From: Pararhizobium polonicum
GTDB lineage: Bacteria; Pseudomonadota; Alphaproteobacteria; Rhizobiales; Rhizobiaceae
Length of the DNA stretch: 64,000 nucleotides
Assembly: GCF_001687365.1 (NCBI RefSeq)
Contig: NZ_LGLV01000018.1
Span: 121,086-185,085 of the forward strand
Direction of reading: 5' to 3'
The translations under genes and the position numbers were made by a program. Shown piece by piece: positions 46,528-56,323 of the stretch (positions are counted from its first letter, which is position 1; each line of letters begins with the position of its first letter). The notes under the pieces are model-generated. The model saw only the letters and a list, made by a program, of their open reading frames with translations. It did not search any database and was not told the origin of the DNA.

Positions 46528-46941
46528 CTATGACCGGCCAACCTTACCGGAAGCTGGTGAGCCGCTCATCACATGCTGATCCACGAGATCGTAGATGGCG
46601 TCGTCGGCCTCGGTACGATCCTCCAGCACGCGCGCTTCCTTCATGTTTTCCTCAAGCCGGTCGGCCTTAGCCCGCTCCTTGAGAACACGGGTTTCATGCC
46701 CCTGCTGAATCTCGAGCAGCATCTGGTCCTTCTGGGCCAGGCGCCCGAGCTGCGAGGCATAGTGCCCGGAAAACATCGCATGCAGCGGGCTTGCAGACCC
46801 CATCGCGTCGGCGACCACATCGATGGTCTCGGCAAGCCTGCGGCGCTGCCCGGCCGTTTCCGCCAGATCGTTTTCCGCCATCTGCTCCAGATGTCGCTGC
46901 ACGGCGACAAGGCGCTTGAGTTTTTCGGATCGGCTTTTCAT
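46528..46941 (-). CDS. FliJ-like coiled-coil protein
   Basis: The 137-residue protein is a highly charged coiled coil (MKSRSEKLKRLVAVQRHLEQMAENDLAE, HETRVLKERAKADRLEENMKEAR), like FliJ, the stalk protein of the export ATPase. It starts 6 bases after fliR in the same direction. Sequence similarity to FliJ is too faint to be sure; other coiled-coil proteins could look the same. No membrane segment is present. Confidence 0.55.
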   Translation of the reverse strand: MKSRSEKLKRLVAVQRHLEQMAENDLAETAGQRRRLAETIDVVADAMGSASPLHAMFSGHYASQLGRLAQKDQMLLEIQQGHETRVLKERAKADRLEENMKEARVLEDRTEADDAIYDLVDQHVMSGSPASGKVGRS

Positions 46942-46947
46942 CTCCCG

Positions 46948-47700
46948 CTAGATCCCTTGCATCATCGGGCCGAAGCCATCGGCAAATAATTTCAACATGG
47001 CGGCGATGCCGAGATAAAGGAGGAACATGCCCCCCATGATCAGATAAGGCAGCGAGATGAAGTAGAGCGGCATCTGCGGTGCCAGCTTGTTGACCATGCC
47101 GATGGCGACGTTGAACAGCAGGCCGTAGATGACGAAAGGGCTCGCCAGCCGCAGCATGATATAAAACGTGGTTTCCAGCGCGTTGGTGAGCGTGATCAGC
47201 ACACCCTGCGGATCAAAACCGACACCGAGCGGCATCACCTTGTAGGAATCGACGATGCTCGACAGGATGACATGGTGGAAATCGAGCATGAACAGGATCA
47301 ACAGACCGGTGAAGCTGATCAAATTGGTCAGCTGGTTTTCAGCCGTATCTTCAAGAATATCAGAGGACGGCGGGGCGTTGAAGCCGATCATCATGGTGAT
47401 GACGGTGCCGGTGAATTGCAGCCCAAGCACATAGTAGCGGGCGATCAGGCCGATAACGCCGCCGATGACGGTTTCGGTGGCGACGATGTAGATATAGGTG
47501 TGCCCCTTGCCGGAAACCTGCGGGTAGATCTCGTTCCACATGATCGGCAGGATCGCCATGGAAATCGCCAGCGCGACGAAGATGCGAATCTGTACCGAAA
47601 CGCGCGCCGTTGAAAATCCGGGCATGACCATGATGCAGGCGCCGATCCGGCAGAATGCGGCAAAGAGTGCCAGCACTGTGCCTTCCGGATCGGAAATCAT
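46948..47700 (-). CDS. fliR: Flagellar biosynthesis protein FliR
   Basis: FliR is part of the inner-membrane export gate with FliP and FliQ. The 250-residue protein has about six membrane helices ([29 protein letters not shown] at the start) and the conserved [34 protein letters not shown]. It overlaps the flhA stop by 4 bases (ATGA). Confidence 0.95.
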   Translation of the reverse strand: MISDPEGTVLALFAAFCRIGACIMVMPGFSTARVSVQIRIFVALAISMAILPIMWNEIYPQVSGKGHTYIYIVATETVIGGVIGLIARYYVLGLQFTGTVITMMIGFNAPPSSDILEDTAENQLTNLISFTGLLILFMLDFHHVILSSIVDSYKVMPLGVGFDPQGVLITLTNALETTFYIMLRLASPFVIYGLLFNVAIGMVNKLAPQMPLYFISLPYLIMGGMFLLYLGIAAMLKLFADGFGPMMQGI

Positions 47701-49784
47701 GAGATCGAGCCAATGATCTTTATCTCGAGGCCCTTGGCAAGCTCGACATGCGAGAGAACCGGCAATGTTGCAAAAAGACGCTCGATGATCATGCGCACAT
47801 AAGAGCGGGATTCGGGCGAACTTACCAGTACGAACGGCATGCCGCGATCGAGATGTTCACGGATAACCTTGGTCGCCTGCTCGCTGAACTCCTCCAGATG
47901 CCGCGGGTCGATATCGAACTCGACGATTTCGCCCTTGGCGTCGCGCTTCAGCGCCTGGTGGAAGACCATGTCCCACTTGTTGCCGAGACGAAGCACACGC
48001 AGCGTGCCGTTGTCGGCAAGATCGCCGCAGAGCTGCTGCGACATGCGCACACGCACATGCTCGACGATCTGCTCGGTCTTGCGCACATGCGGCGCCAGTT
48101 CGGCAACCGCTTCGAGGATCAGATGCAGGTTGCGGATCGAGACCCGTTCGGCCAGCAGCAGCTTCAGCACCGCCTGCAGACCGGAATAGGACATGTGCGA
48201 GGTGCAGATTTCGTCCGCCAGCTTGCGATATTCCGGGTCGAGACGTTCGATCAGGATCTTCACGTCCTTGTAGGAGAGAAGCTGCGGCAGGTTGTTGCGA
48301 ATGACTTCCGACAGATGCGTCAGCACCACCGAGACGTTGTCGATCGGGTGGAACCCTTCACGCTTCAGGTCTTCGGTAAAGGTTTCCAAGATCGACACGG
48401 CCGGCATGCCGAAAGCGGGCTCGCGGATCTCGTCGCCGGGTACGCTCGGCTTGCGGCCGCCACCGGTGACGACAATGACTTCGCCGACGCGCACCGTGTT
48501 CGACGCGATCGTCGTTCCGTGGATGCGGATGTGATAAGCCTTGTCCGGGATGCCGATGTCGTCCGACACCTTGATTTCCGGCACGATGAGACCGTACTGG
48601 CCTGCGAACTTGCGGCGCATCTTGCCGACGCGGAAGGCGAGCTCCTGATGCGCACCGAGAAGCCGGGTGGAAACCTGCTTGCCGAGCAGCAGTTCGATCT
48701 CCGCCGTCTTCAAAACCGATTTGACCGAGTCCTTTTCGCTGTCCGTCTTGTGCTGCGCCGTCTGCTGGTCCTGTTCGCGCTTCAGCTTGCTGGCGGCTTC
48801 CACCTGGCGCGGGATCATCCAGCCGAGGAAAGCCATGCCGCCGCCGAGAACGGCGAATGGAGTGAAGGGAAGACCGGGCATGAAGGCCAGCATGATGATC
48901 AGACCGGCCGCCACCATGAGGGCGCGCGGATAACCGCCGAGCTGGGTGACGACCGCCTGGTCGGTGGAACCCGAGGTGCCGCCGCGCGAAACGAGCAGGC
49001 CTGCGGCGAGCGAGACGATCAGCGCCGGGATCTGGGAAACCAGACCGTCGCCCACCGAAAGCTTGACGAAAACATCGGCCGCTTCGCCGATCGACATGCC
49101 ATGGCGAACATAGCCGATGATGATGCCGCCGAAGACGTTGATGGCGGTGATCAGCAGGCCGGCGATCGCATCGCCGCGCACGAATTTCGAGGCACCGTCC
49201 ATCGAACCGAAGAACGAGCTTTCCTCTTCCAGCTCGCGCCGGCGCCGCTGGGCTTCCTTCTCGTCGATCAGACCGGCCGACAGGTCGGCGTCGATCGACA
49301 TCTGCTTGCCGGGGATGGCATCGAGGGTGAAGCGGGCGCCGACTTCGGCGATACGCGTGGCGCCCTTGGTAATAACGATGAAGTTCACGGTGATCAGGAT
49401 CAAAAACACGATCAGACCGATGACGAAGTCGCCGCCCATGACCAGTTCGGCGAAGCCGGCGATGACGCCACCGGCCGCGTCGTGCCCTTCATGTCCATGC
49501 GAAAGAATGACGCGCGTCGTCGCGATGTTCAGCGACAGGCGGGTCATGGTCGAGATCAGCAGGATGACCGGGAAGGACGAAAAATCCAGCGGCTTCTGAA
49601 TCCACAGGGAGACCATCAGGATGAGCACGGAGAACGCGATGGAGAAAGCCAGCCCGATGTCGATCAAAAACGGCGGTATCGGCAGAAAGAGGATCGACAG
49701 GATCGCCACGATGCCGAGCGCAAAGCCAATATCCCGGCCTTTGGGCGCGACTTTCGGAATGATCAGTGCAGGAGGTTGTGCCAT
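47697..49784 (-). CDS. flhA: Flagellar biosynthesis protein FlhA
   Basis: FlhA forms the nonameric ring of the flagellar export gate. The 695-residue protein has about eight membrane helices in the first 330 residues, the conserved cytoplasmic loop [20 protein letters not shown] followed by [23 protein letters not shown], and a large C-terminal domain ([37 protein letters not shown]) that receives chaperone-substrate complexes. ATG 49784 matches the usual FlhA N terminus ([16 protein letters not shown]). ATG 49820 is possible and would add 12 residues, placing the ribosome binding site in a hairpin. It is coupled to fliR by a 4-base overlap. Confidence 0.95.
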   Translation of the reverse strand: MAQPPALIIPKVAPKGRDIGFALGIVAILSILFLPIPPFLIDIGLAFSIAFSVLILMVSLWIQKPLDFSSFPVILLISTMTRLSLNIATTRVILSHGHEGHDAAGGVIAGFAELVMGGDFVIGLIVFLILITVNFIVITKGATRIAEVGARFTLDAIPGKQMSIDADLSAGLIDEKEAQRRRRELEEESSFFGSMDGASKFVRGDAIAGLLITAINVFGGIIIGYVRHGMSIGEAADVFVKLSVGDGLVSQIPALIVSLAAGLLVSRGGTSGSTDQAVVTQLGGYPRALMVAAGLIIMLAFMPGLPFTPFAVLGGGMAFLGWMIPRQVEAASKLKREQDQQTAQHKTDSEKDSVKSVLKTAEIELLLGKQVSTRLLGAHQELAFRVGKMRRKFAGQYGLIVPEIKVSDDIGIPDKAYHIRIHGTTIASNTVRVGEVIVVTGGGRKPSVPGDEIREPAFGMPAVSILETFTEDLKREGFHPIDNVSVVLTHLSEVIRNNLPQLLSYKDVKILIERLDPEYRKLADEICTSHMSYSGLQAVLKLLLAERVSIRNLHLILEAVAELAPHVRKTEQIVEHVRVRMSQQLCGDLADNGTLRVLRLGNKWDMVFHQALKRDAKGEIVEFDIDPRHLEEFSEQATKVIREHLDRGMPFVLVSSPESRSYVRMIIERLFATLPVLSHVELAKGLEIKIIGSIS

Positions 49785-49826
49785 CGGAAATTCCGTCTCT
49801 TCATGAGAGGCGGACAGCATTCATAC

Positions 49827-49849
49827 CTGCTGCCCATACTAGGCAGCAG
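49827..49849 (-). promoter_or_regulatory. Hairpin in the flhA leader
   Basis: CTGCTGCC and GGCAGCAG form a perfect 8-base stem with a 7-base loop in the 181-base space between fliQ and flhA. The 12-base GCAGACCTAAAG occurs both next to it (49846-49857) and near the fliQ stop (49952-49963). The structure may influence flhA translation. There is no T-run to make it a terminator. Confidence 0.4.
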
Positions 49850-49965
49850 ACCTAAAGCACCAAACTTGCGCGAGGGTGGCATCGATGTCGGAGAAAAGGA
49901 GGCGGACGTGCTTTTCACAGCGCCCATGTCCGTCAAAGCCCAATGAAAACGGCAGACCTAAAGGG

Positions 49966-50232
49966 TCAAAAGCCGCTTTGAATGCGGGAGAAGACGATAT
50001 CCGAGAAGAGGGAAATCTGCGCGCCGACGAAAGAGGCAGACAGCGCGACCGTCACCAAAACGGCCAGAATCTTGGGCACGAAGGTCAGGGTCATTTCCTG
50101 AACCTGGGTCAGCGCCTGGATGAAGGCGATGACGACGCCGACCACCATGGCAGCGAGAACGGCGGGCCCGGAAGCGACGACCACTGTCCAGATCGCCGCC
50201 TGCACGATATCGAGGGCATCCGCCTCATTCAT
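49966..50232 (-). CDS. fliQ: Flagellar biosynthesis protein FliQ
   Basis: FliQ, 88 residues, has two membrane helices (VVASGPAVLAAMVVGVVIAFIQAL and VPKILAVLVTVALSASFVG) joined by TQVQEMTLTF, the conserved hairpin of the FliPQR gate. It starts 6 bases after the flgD stop. The unusually long 181-base gap after it leads to flhA. Confidence 0.95.
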   Translation of the reverse strand: MNEADALDIVQAAIWTVVVASGPAVLAAMVVGVVIAFIQALTQVQEMTLTFVPKILAVLVTVALSASFVGAQISLFSDIVFSRIQSGF

Positions 50233-50238
50233 CAGCTA

Positions 50239-50649
50239 TCACTTTACGGTAACACCCGGGCCCACGACAAGTTCCTTGCCGGTATCAAGCACCGCGATGA
50301 TTCCATCGGAGTATAGCTTCACTTCCTTGACCACGCCAGTCGTCAAGCCATCGGCGCTGGTCACCGTCTTGCCGATAACGGCATTGGCTTCGCTGAGCGA
50401 GGTGCGCTGCAGCAGGCTTTCAAGATTGGTATTGGTCTTGATCGTCTGTTCAACCTGCGAGAAGGTCGCGAGCTGCGCGATCTGCGCAGTCGAATCCATC
50501 GGCTCGGTCGGATCCTGGTTCTTCATCTGCGCCACGAGCAGCTTCAGGAAGCTGTCGTAGTTGAGGCTGGCCTTCGTCGCGTCCGTGCCCGATTCCAGTC
50601 CGGACGCCGTGGGGGTGTAGCTGGTAGTCGTAACGCCACTTACCGCCAT
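50239..50649 (-). CDS. flgD: Flagellar hook-assembly scaffold FlgD, short form
   Basis: FlgD caps the growing hook. The 136-residue protein keeps the N-terminal signature [38 protein letters not shown] and a small beta domain ([27 protein letters not shown]), but lacks the Ig-like insertion of enteric FlgD (about 230 residues). It overlaps flbT by 10 bases. Confidence 0.92.
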   Translation of the reverse strand: MAVSGVTTTSYTPTASGLESGTDATKASLNYDSFLKLLVAQMKNQDPTEPMDSTAQIAQLATFSQVEQTIKTNTNLESLLQRTSLSEANAVIGKTVTSADGLTTGVVKEVKLYSDGIIAVLDTGKELVVGPGVTVK

Positions 50650-51089
50650 GGTGCAATCTCCTTGCGAATCTGTTCGATCGTTGCCGGGGTGATTTCCTGA
50701 TTGTTCAGGATTCTGTCTTCGAGAGCGTAGAGGCCGCGGATTGCCTTCAGTGCGTCAAAGGCACGGCCCTGGGTGACCATGCCGTCGATCTTCTTCAGCT
50801 CTGACACGATCTCGTCGTTCTTGAAGCAGGTCAGAAGCATGACGACCGACTTGCGGAACATGTTCGTCGACTGCTCGGCGCCCTCCGGATTGATCAGGAT
50901 CATCTGCGCGATGAAATAGAGCTGCTTCAGCGGCGTCGTTGCATCTTCCGGCTGAAGAACATGGTTCTCAAGCAGGAATGTCACATCATTCAGGAACTCA
51001 ACCGCCACCTTACGGTCGACACGCAACACCGCCCCGTTGACAAAAATCCGTTCGCCCGACTTCAGCGAAATACGCAGTGTGCTTTTCAT
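50640..51089 (-). CDS. flbT: Flagellin synthesis repressor FlbT
   Basis: FlbT (149 residues) binds flagellin mRNA and limits its stability until hook assembly is complete, as worked out in Caulobacter. The sequence starts [27 protein letters not shown], typical of the family, and has [21 protein letters not shown]. Its start overlaps the flaF stop by 4 bases and its end overlaps flgD. It is coexpressed with FlaF, which acts in the same checkpoint. Confidence 0.93.
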   Translation of the reverse strand: MKSTLRISLKSGERIFVNGAVLRVDRKVAVEFLNDVTFLLENHVLQPEDATTPLKQLYFIAQMILINPEGAEQSTNMFRKSVVMLLTCFKNDEIVSELKKIDGMVTQGRAFDALKAIRGLYALEDRILNNQEITPATIEQIRKEIAPWR

Positions 51090-51433
51090 TTGAGTCCATC
51101 CCTGATGATGGTTGTAATGTCTATGATGCCCTGGAAGTTGGAGGACTCGCGTTTGCGAATCTTTTCCGTCTCGCCCAGAATCCAGATGGCGATGGAGATA
51201 AGGTTGGCGCGCAATTCGTCATTGAGCTGATTGTCCGCAGCGCGAAGATCCTCGATGAACCGGATCCAGACCCGCCTTGTGTAGTAAATCGCCTCGATGG
51301 CCTCCCTCGAGTACCCTTTCTGCTGTTTTGCGGCTGCCAAAAGCGCAATCGAGCGATCGAGTACCTGCCGTTCGCGATCCTTGGAGTCGGCGACGCCGTC
51401 CTCCATGATCTCGGCGTATGAAAACTGATACAT
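51086..51433 (-). CDS. flaF: Flagellar regulator FlaF
   Basis: FlaF (115 residues) promotes flagellin translation and secretion and acts with FlbT. The N-terminal [32 protein letters not shown] and the helical C terminus are family-typical. It lies 37 bases after flgL and overlaps flbT by 4 bases, so the pair is made together, as in other alphaproteobacteria. Confidence 0.92.
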   Translation of the reverse strand: MYQFSYAEIMEDGVADSKDRERQVLDRSIALLAAAKQQKGYSREAIEAIYYTRRVWIRFIEDLRAADNQLNDELRANLISIAIWILGETEKIRKRESSNFQGIIDITTIIRDGLK

Positions 51434-51470
51434 TCAGACATCCTTCATGTTTGTCCTGGTCCTCACCGCA

Positions 51471-52535
51471 TCAGAGGAAATTTATCAAACTCAACTGCTG
51501 AAGCCGCGAGGTCAGCGTGTAGGAAGTCTCAAGCTGGGTCTGCAATGTCTTCAACTGGACCGAGGCCGCATACGCATCGATCCCCTCCAGATCCAGCTGA
51601 TGAGCCTTCATGATCTTGGTTTGCGCGTCGATCGAGGTATTGGCCTTCTTGACGCGTTCCTGCGACAGGCCGAGATCGCTCTGCATGCTGATCAGACCCG
51701 TTACCGCTTCGCCCATGTAGTCGATCGCCTTGCCACTGACCACGCTGCGAACGTCGTCGGGCAGGTCGGCGCTGAGCAGTTCCGAGGAAATGATGCTGGC
51801 CAGGGCAAACTTCCGCGTGCCTTCCGTGTTGACGTTGGTCGAGCTTTGAATGACTTCGTTGGCGCTGATGCGGCTCGTCATGTTCTGGCTGGACGCACTC
51901 GAATAATCCGACCATTGAGAACCGGGAACCGACGGATCCGCATACATCGGCGCCAGCGTGTTTTCGATGAAGTCGGTCATCTGCTCCTTCGAGAACTCGC
52001 TCAGCGAGGTCAGCGGCGGCGTCTGGGCCCCCATAAAGGTCGACAAGGCCGCATCGTAGGATGCCTTGGCGTCGGATGTCGCGCTGTATTCGGTCAAGGG
52101 CTGAACGTCGGTATTGATGCCCGACAACAGATATTCGCCATTCAGGGACGTATTGGCAGCCGACGTAAACGTCGAGATCGATGCCTTGTTCTGGTCCTGA
52201 GCGACCTTCAGCAGGTCGGCGGTGCTGTTGTCCCGAAAGGCGATCAGGGATGTCAGCGACTTCTGCGCGGCATCCTGCATCGTCGCAAGCGCTTCCTGCG
52301 ATCCCGCAAGTCTCTGTGTGACGATGGAATTGGTGCTTTTCAGCGTGGCAATCCGCTCGATCTGAGATGTAATCGTGACGGACCGCGCGGTGGAGCCCCC
52401 CAGCGCCAGACCGTAATCGGCATGAACCCCCGTCGATACTTCGGTGTTCAATTTGATCATTTCGGTCTGACCGCGCTGGATGGTCAGGCGCATGGCATTT
52501 TGAATGGCCAAATTGGAAACGAAAGACGTTTTCAT
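51471..52535 (-). CDS. flgL: Flagellar hook-associated protein 3, FlgL
   Basis: FlgL joins hook and filament. The 354-residue protein begins MKTSFVSNLAIQNAMRLTIQRGQTEMIKLNTEVSTG, similar to flagellin N termini, and ends in a helical region (LEGIDAYAASVQLKTLQTQLETSYTLTSRL) like flagellin C termini. It follows flgK with a 4-base gap. The FlgN-like protein of the cluster could be its chaperone. Confidence 0.93.
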   Translation of the reverse strand: MKTSFVSNLAIQNAMRLTIQRGQTEMIKLNTEVSTGVHADYGLALGGSTARSVTITSQIERIATLKSTNSIVTQRLAGSQEALATMQDAAQKSLTSLIAFRDNSTADLLKVAQDQNKASISTFTSAANTSLNGEYLLSGINTDVQPLTEYSATSDAKASYDAALSTFMGAQTPPLTSLSEFSKEQMTDFIENTLAPMYADPSVPGSQWSDYSSASSQNMTSRISANEVIQSSTNVNTEGTRKFALASIISSELLSADLPDDVRSVVSGKAIDYMGEAVTGLISMQSDLGLSQERVKKANTSIDAQTKIMKAHQLDLEGIDAYAASVQLKTLQTQLETSYTLTSRLQQLSLINFL

Positions 52536-52539
52536 AATT

Positions 52540-53982
52540 TTATCCTACAGCTTGCAGAAGGGCCGTCATCATGGCGTCCACTGTACTGACCAATTTCGCC
52601 GATGCTTTGTAAGATTGCTCGAGGTCGAGCAGCTGCGACAGTTCTTCGTCAAGGCTTACGCCTGTGACATTGCTCAATGCATCCTGCGTGCGCGACAACA
52701 GGGCCGTCTTGTTGTCGTTCGCAGTCGATGCGGCGCTTCGCAATTCTTCCAGCCAACCGATGGAAGAAGACGCGAAGTCCATGATGCTGCTTGTGCCGTC
52801 GAGGCCAGTGGTGGTGTCGAAGGCCATGTTTTCGCCAAGCGCCGTCGCGAAACTGTCCAGCAGATCGGTATAGCCGGAGCTGCCTGACGTATTCGAGCTG
52901 TAGCCCGGACCGTTGAAGCCACCGTCGCGGACAAGCGTCGGATTGGCTGTCGCGAGCGGATTGATCGTCAGCGATGCCGCCATGCCGGGCACGAGCGTAC
53001 CGGCCGCCGGTACTGTGCCATCCGCCCAGGTGAAGAGACCGGGCAGCGCCGTGGTTGCGGGCGTCGTATTTTCCTGAAAGAGCGTGACCAGACCGCGGGC
53101 GATTTCGTCCAGCTGCGTCTGAAATTTGGGGGCTATATCGTCCCGAAGCTGAAGCAGGCTCGCAAGCTTGCCTTCACCGGAGGTATTGGCGCCATTGCCA
53201 GCCTTGAGCGGCACACCATCGACATAGATCCCATTACCGGTTGTGGTCGCACCGAAACCTGGGGTCGCTTGGAAGGTGACCGTGCGCGGAGTGTTTTCGA
53301 ACAGGACCGTACCATCGGATGTATAGATGACGGTATCATTGTTGGCGCGGGTGACGGTTGAAATACCGACGATTTCGGAAATCTGGCGCAGCAGCTTGTC
53401 GCGCTGGTCGAGCGCATCGCTTGCATCCGCGCCGCTGGCGGTTGCGCCCTGCACCGCATAGTTGGCTTTTTCGAAATCGGCCAGCAGACCATTCAGCGTC
53501 TTGACCGAGGCGTCGATTTCCTTGTCGGCCTGGTAGCGCACGTCCTGAACCGAAGCAGAGGTCTTGACGAGAGATTTTGCCAGATCGGAAGCGCTCGACA
53601 CCGTTGTCGCCGCAACGGACGCATTTCCCGGTGTCGATGCGAATGTCTGAAGGCTGTCGCGAAACAGTTTCAGGTAGTTGGACGGCGAGGTTTCATAACC
53701 ATTGCCGCCGAGCGCACTCTTGATGGTTTCCAGGCCAGTCAAAAGCGTGCTCTGGGCAGAGGATTGCGCAATGCTGATGGAATGCTGCTTCATCAACGCG
53801 TCGTTTTGCGCGCGCTGAATGGATACGATCTGCGCGCCGTTGCCATTCGTGCCCAGCATGGCCATGCGGCGCGAATAATCCGCATTGCTGACATTGGAGA
53901 TATTCTTCGAAACGAGAGCCGTTTGAGCCGCCGTATTGTTGAATATCGTCTGGGCAGTGTTAATGGCTGATGACAGCGACAT
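52540..53982 (-). CDS. flgK: Flagellar hook-associated protein 1, FlgK
   Basis: FlgK (480 residues) is the other hook-filament junction protein. The N-terminal MSLSSAINTAQTIFNNTAAQTALVSKNISNVSNADYSRR is characteristic, and the C-terminal GVSLDEELSQLLDLEQSYKASAKLVSTVDAMMTALLQAV is the conserved helical tail. The middle part is variable. It follows flgE after 22 bases. Confidence 0.94.
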   Translation of the reverse strand: MSLSSAINTAQTIFNNTAAQTALVSKNISNVSNADYSRRMAMLGTNGNGAQIVSIQRAQNDALMKQHSISIAQSSAQSTLLTGLETIKSALGGNGYETSPSNYLKLFRDSLQTFASTPGNASVAATTVSSASDLAKSLVKTSASVQDVRYQADKEIDASVKTLNGLLADFEKANYAVQGATASGADASDALDQRDKLLRQISEIVGISTVTRANNDTVIYTSDGTVLFENTPRTVTFQATPGFGATTTGNGIYVDGVPLKAGNGANTSGEGKLASLLQLRDDIAPKFQTQLDEIARGLVTLFQENTTPATTALPGLFTWADGTVPAAGTLVPGMAASLTINPLATANPTLVRDGGFNGPGYSSNTSGSSGYTDLLDSFATALGENMAFDTTTGLDGTSSIMDFASSSIGWLEELRSAASTANDNKTALLSRTQDALSNVTGVSLDEELSQLLDLEQSYKASAKLVSTVDAMMTALLQAVG

Positions 53983-54004
53983 GACGCAGACCGTACCTTT
54001 TTAA

Positions 54005-55261
54005 TTACCGCTTCAAGTTTACGAGAACGTCCAGCAGATCGGCGCCGGTCTGGAAGACCTTCGAATTCGCCGTGTAGTTACGCTGGGATTCGATCATCGC
54101 CGTCAGTTCGTTGGCGATATCGACGTTGGAGCCTTCCAGTGCATTCGACTGGATGCTGCCGAAGTTACCCGAACCGGCAAAACCGGTGACGATGACGCCC
54201 GAATCCACCCCTTGCGAATAAACGTTGCCCGACTGCGGAACGAGATTGTCAGGGCTCTGGACGCTTGCAAGCGCCACGCGGTAGCGCGGATCGAGCGTAC
54301 CGTTTTCGTACTTGACGTAGATGATACCGGCGCTGTCGATCTGGTAACCGGCCACCTTGCTCGGCGCCTTGCCATCGGTGGAGCCGCCGTCCGGATTGAA
54401 CTTGTAGCCGAGCTGCGTGGTCTTGCCGACGTCGATCGTGAGATTTGCAAGCGTGGCACCCGTGCCGGCCAGCGGGTTGATCGCCGACGTATCCAGATCG
54501 AACGTCGTCGGCGTTGTCGTCAATTTGCCGGCAGCGTCAAATTCAAGCGTCTTGTTACCCAGAACGCCGGTGGCCGGTACGGGCGGCGAAGCAGCCGGAT
54601 CGCCCGCGCTGTACGTCGCACGATCGCGGACTTCCACGGTCCATTCGTTATCGGCTGTTTTCTTGTAGACGAAGTCGAGAAGACGCGAGTTGCCCTGGCT
54701 GTCGAAGACGCTGAGCGATGTCGTGGACTCCGTGCCGATGGCATCGGACGAGTCGAGGTTCGCGCCCATGGCACCCACGGTCGAGCCCTTGGCAACAAGA
54801 CCTTCAGCCGCGAGATTGACCTGCGTCAGGCCATCGAAACCGTTGACGACGACCGTCGGGTCGACACCCTCCTGATATTTGTAACCCATCAGGCTGTAGC
54901 CGGCCGCGTTGACCAGGTTACCGGCTGCATCCGGCGTGAAAGCGCCGGCGCGGGTGAGGAAATTGCTACCATTTGCACCGGAGACGACGAAGAAGCCGCC
55001 GCCGTTGATGGCCATATCGGTGCCTGACGTGGTGGTGGTGGTCGGACCCTGCTCCGAAATGCTGTAGCGAACCTTCGTCTCGACGCCACCGGAATTGTAC
55101 GATCCGTTGCTGGTCGGCAGGATCAACGAGGAAAACTCCGTCGAGGCCCGCTTGTAGCCGGTGGTGTTGGCGTTGGCGATGTTTTCGGCCACCGTGCCCA
55201 GGCGGTTTGCCTGAGCATTCATGCCGGAACTACCGGTTCTCATCATTCCGTAAAGACTCAT
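54005..55261 (-). CDS. flgE: Flagellar hook protein FlgE
   Basis: FlgE is the hook subunit. The 418-residue protein has the N-terminal rod/hook signature MNAQANRLGTVAENIANANTTGYKRASTEF and the C-terminal SNVDIANELTAMIESQRNYTANSKVFQTGADLLDVLVNL. The central region is variable. It begins 109 bases downstream of rem and probably is transcribed under Rem control. Confidence 0.95.
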   Translation of the reverse strand: MSLYGMMRTGSSGMNAQANRLGTVAENIANANTTGYKRASTEFSSLILPTSNGSYNSGGVETKVRYSISEQGPTTTTTSGTDMAINGGGFFVVSGANGSNFLTRAGAFTPDAAGNLVNAAGYSLMGYKYQEGVDPTVVVNGFDGLTQVNLAAEGLVAKGSTVGAMGANLDSSDAIGTESTTSLSVFDSQGNSRLLDFVYKKTADNEWTVEVRDRATYSAGDPAASPPVPATGVLGNKTLEFDAAGKLTTTPTTFDLDTSAINPLAGTGATLANLTIDVGKTTQLGYKFNPDGGSTDGKAPSKVAGYQIDSAGIIYVKYENGTLDPRYRVALASVQSPDNLVPQSGNVYSQGVDSGVIVTGFAGSGNFGSIQSNALEGSNVDIANELTAMIESQRNYTANSKVFQTGADLLDVLVNLKR

Positions 55262-55370
55262 GTCCGATCCTCGTTTTCGTCGTTATGGGAAGACTATGGG
55301 GTGGGCCTTGCGTGAACCTGTCTTAGGGGGCGGATCGGATGCCGCCACATCCGAAACCTCCAGACGGGGA

Positions 55371-56042
55371 TCAGCTCCAGTCGATGCAATAGCCAAGGAA
55401 ACGCTTGGAATCGATCGGGTCGAAGCCGAGCCGCTTGCGCAGCTTCTTGCGCAGCTTGCTGATATGGCTTTCGACGACGTTCTCTTCGACATCCTCGTCG
55501 AAGACGCCATAGATGGCGTTGAAGATCTGCGACTTGGAAACGCGGCGTCCACGATTGGAGACCAGATATTCGAGAATGCGGCGCTCGCGGCGCGGCAGGG
55601 CGAAAACTTCGCCCTGAACTTCGGGATCCCGGCCATCCGAAAATACGCGGATCGGACCGATATCGGTGAAATTCACCAGAGCTTTCAGACGGCGGCGGAT
55701 CGCTGCCGCCCGCGCCAGAATTTCGCGGGGATGAACGGGCTTGCGCACCACATCATCGACGCCACAGTCGAAAAACGCCAGTGTCGTTTCCAATGAAGGG
55801 CTGTCGCTGATCGCGATAACCGGAGCCGTGGACCGGTCCCGGATGGCGCGGGGAAGGCTCATCGCCTTTTCACCCTGGCCGATCAGGAATGCCTCGACCG
55901 CGTCAATATCGCTGTCGGCTGCCGTTGAAACCCAATCGCCGAATTCGCTTGGATCAAACCCCTGGGAGGGCACGCCCTCCCGTCCAAACAGTGAAGTGTA
56001 TCCGTCTTTCACGAGCTCACGCTCATCAACCACTACGATCAT
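55371..56042 (-). CDS. rem: OmpR-type flagellar/motility regulator Rem
   Basis: Rem, 223 residues, is the exponential-growth motility activator known in Sinorhizobium meliloti. It has a receiver-like N terminus and an OmpR-type winged helix at the C terminus ([51 protein letters not shown]). In the receiver the lysine is kept ([12 protein letters not shown]101), but the segment where the phosphorylated aspartate should be reads [11 protein letters not shown], with glutamate 50 in its place. So it is likely active without phosphorylation. It sits between a lytic transglycosylase gene and flgE. Confidence 0.88.
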   Translation of the reverse strand: MIVVVDERELVKDGYTSLFGREGVPSQGFDPSEFGDWVSTAADSDIDAVEAFLIGQGEKAMSLPRAIRDRSTAPVIAISDSPSLETTLAFFDCGVDDVVRKPVHPREILARAAAIRRRLKALVNFTDIGPIRVFSDGRDPEVQGEVFALPRRERRILEYLVSNRGRRVSKSQIFNAIYGVFDEDVEENVVESHISKLRKKLRKRLGFDPIDSKRFLGYCIDWS

Positions 56043-56323
56043 TCGTCCGCCTCCGAATCAGTATGGTGCCTCGATGATCAAGAGGTACGAATCGGGGGAT
56101 TCATGAACAACTATGGAATGTTACTGGCTGAAATTAATACTAGATTAAGATTTCCGTACCGATTTGATCTACATATGGTATGTGCATCAAAATGAACCAC
56201 TAAATTTTATGTGGAAACGTTAACGATCTCTTAAGAAATCGCTTGTGGTCATTTTTTCACCGCATTGTTTCGGCGCTACCGCAGCGCAACAATGAAGCGA
56301 AAGAAGATCATCTTATAGTTGCG
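56043..56323. promoter_or_regulatory. AT-rich control region upstream of rem
   Basis: These 281 bases between rem and the lytic transglycosylase stop are much richer in A and T than their surroundings. They contain the partial palindrome ACATA-TGG-TATGT (56171-56183) and TTAACGATCTCTTAAG near 56220. No coding frame was found. The region should hold the rem promoter and sites for its activator. Confidence 0.5.

Noticed and set aside
47748..49946. 732-codon plus-strand ORF opposite flhA
   Set aside because: It is an antisense shadow of flhA with repeated D, H and R runs and no family signal.
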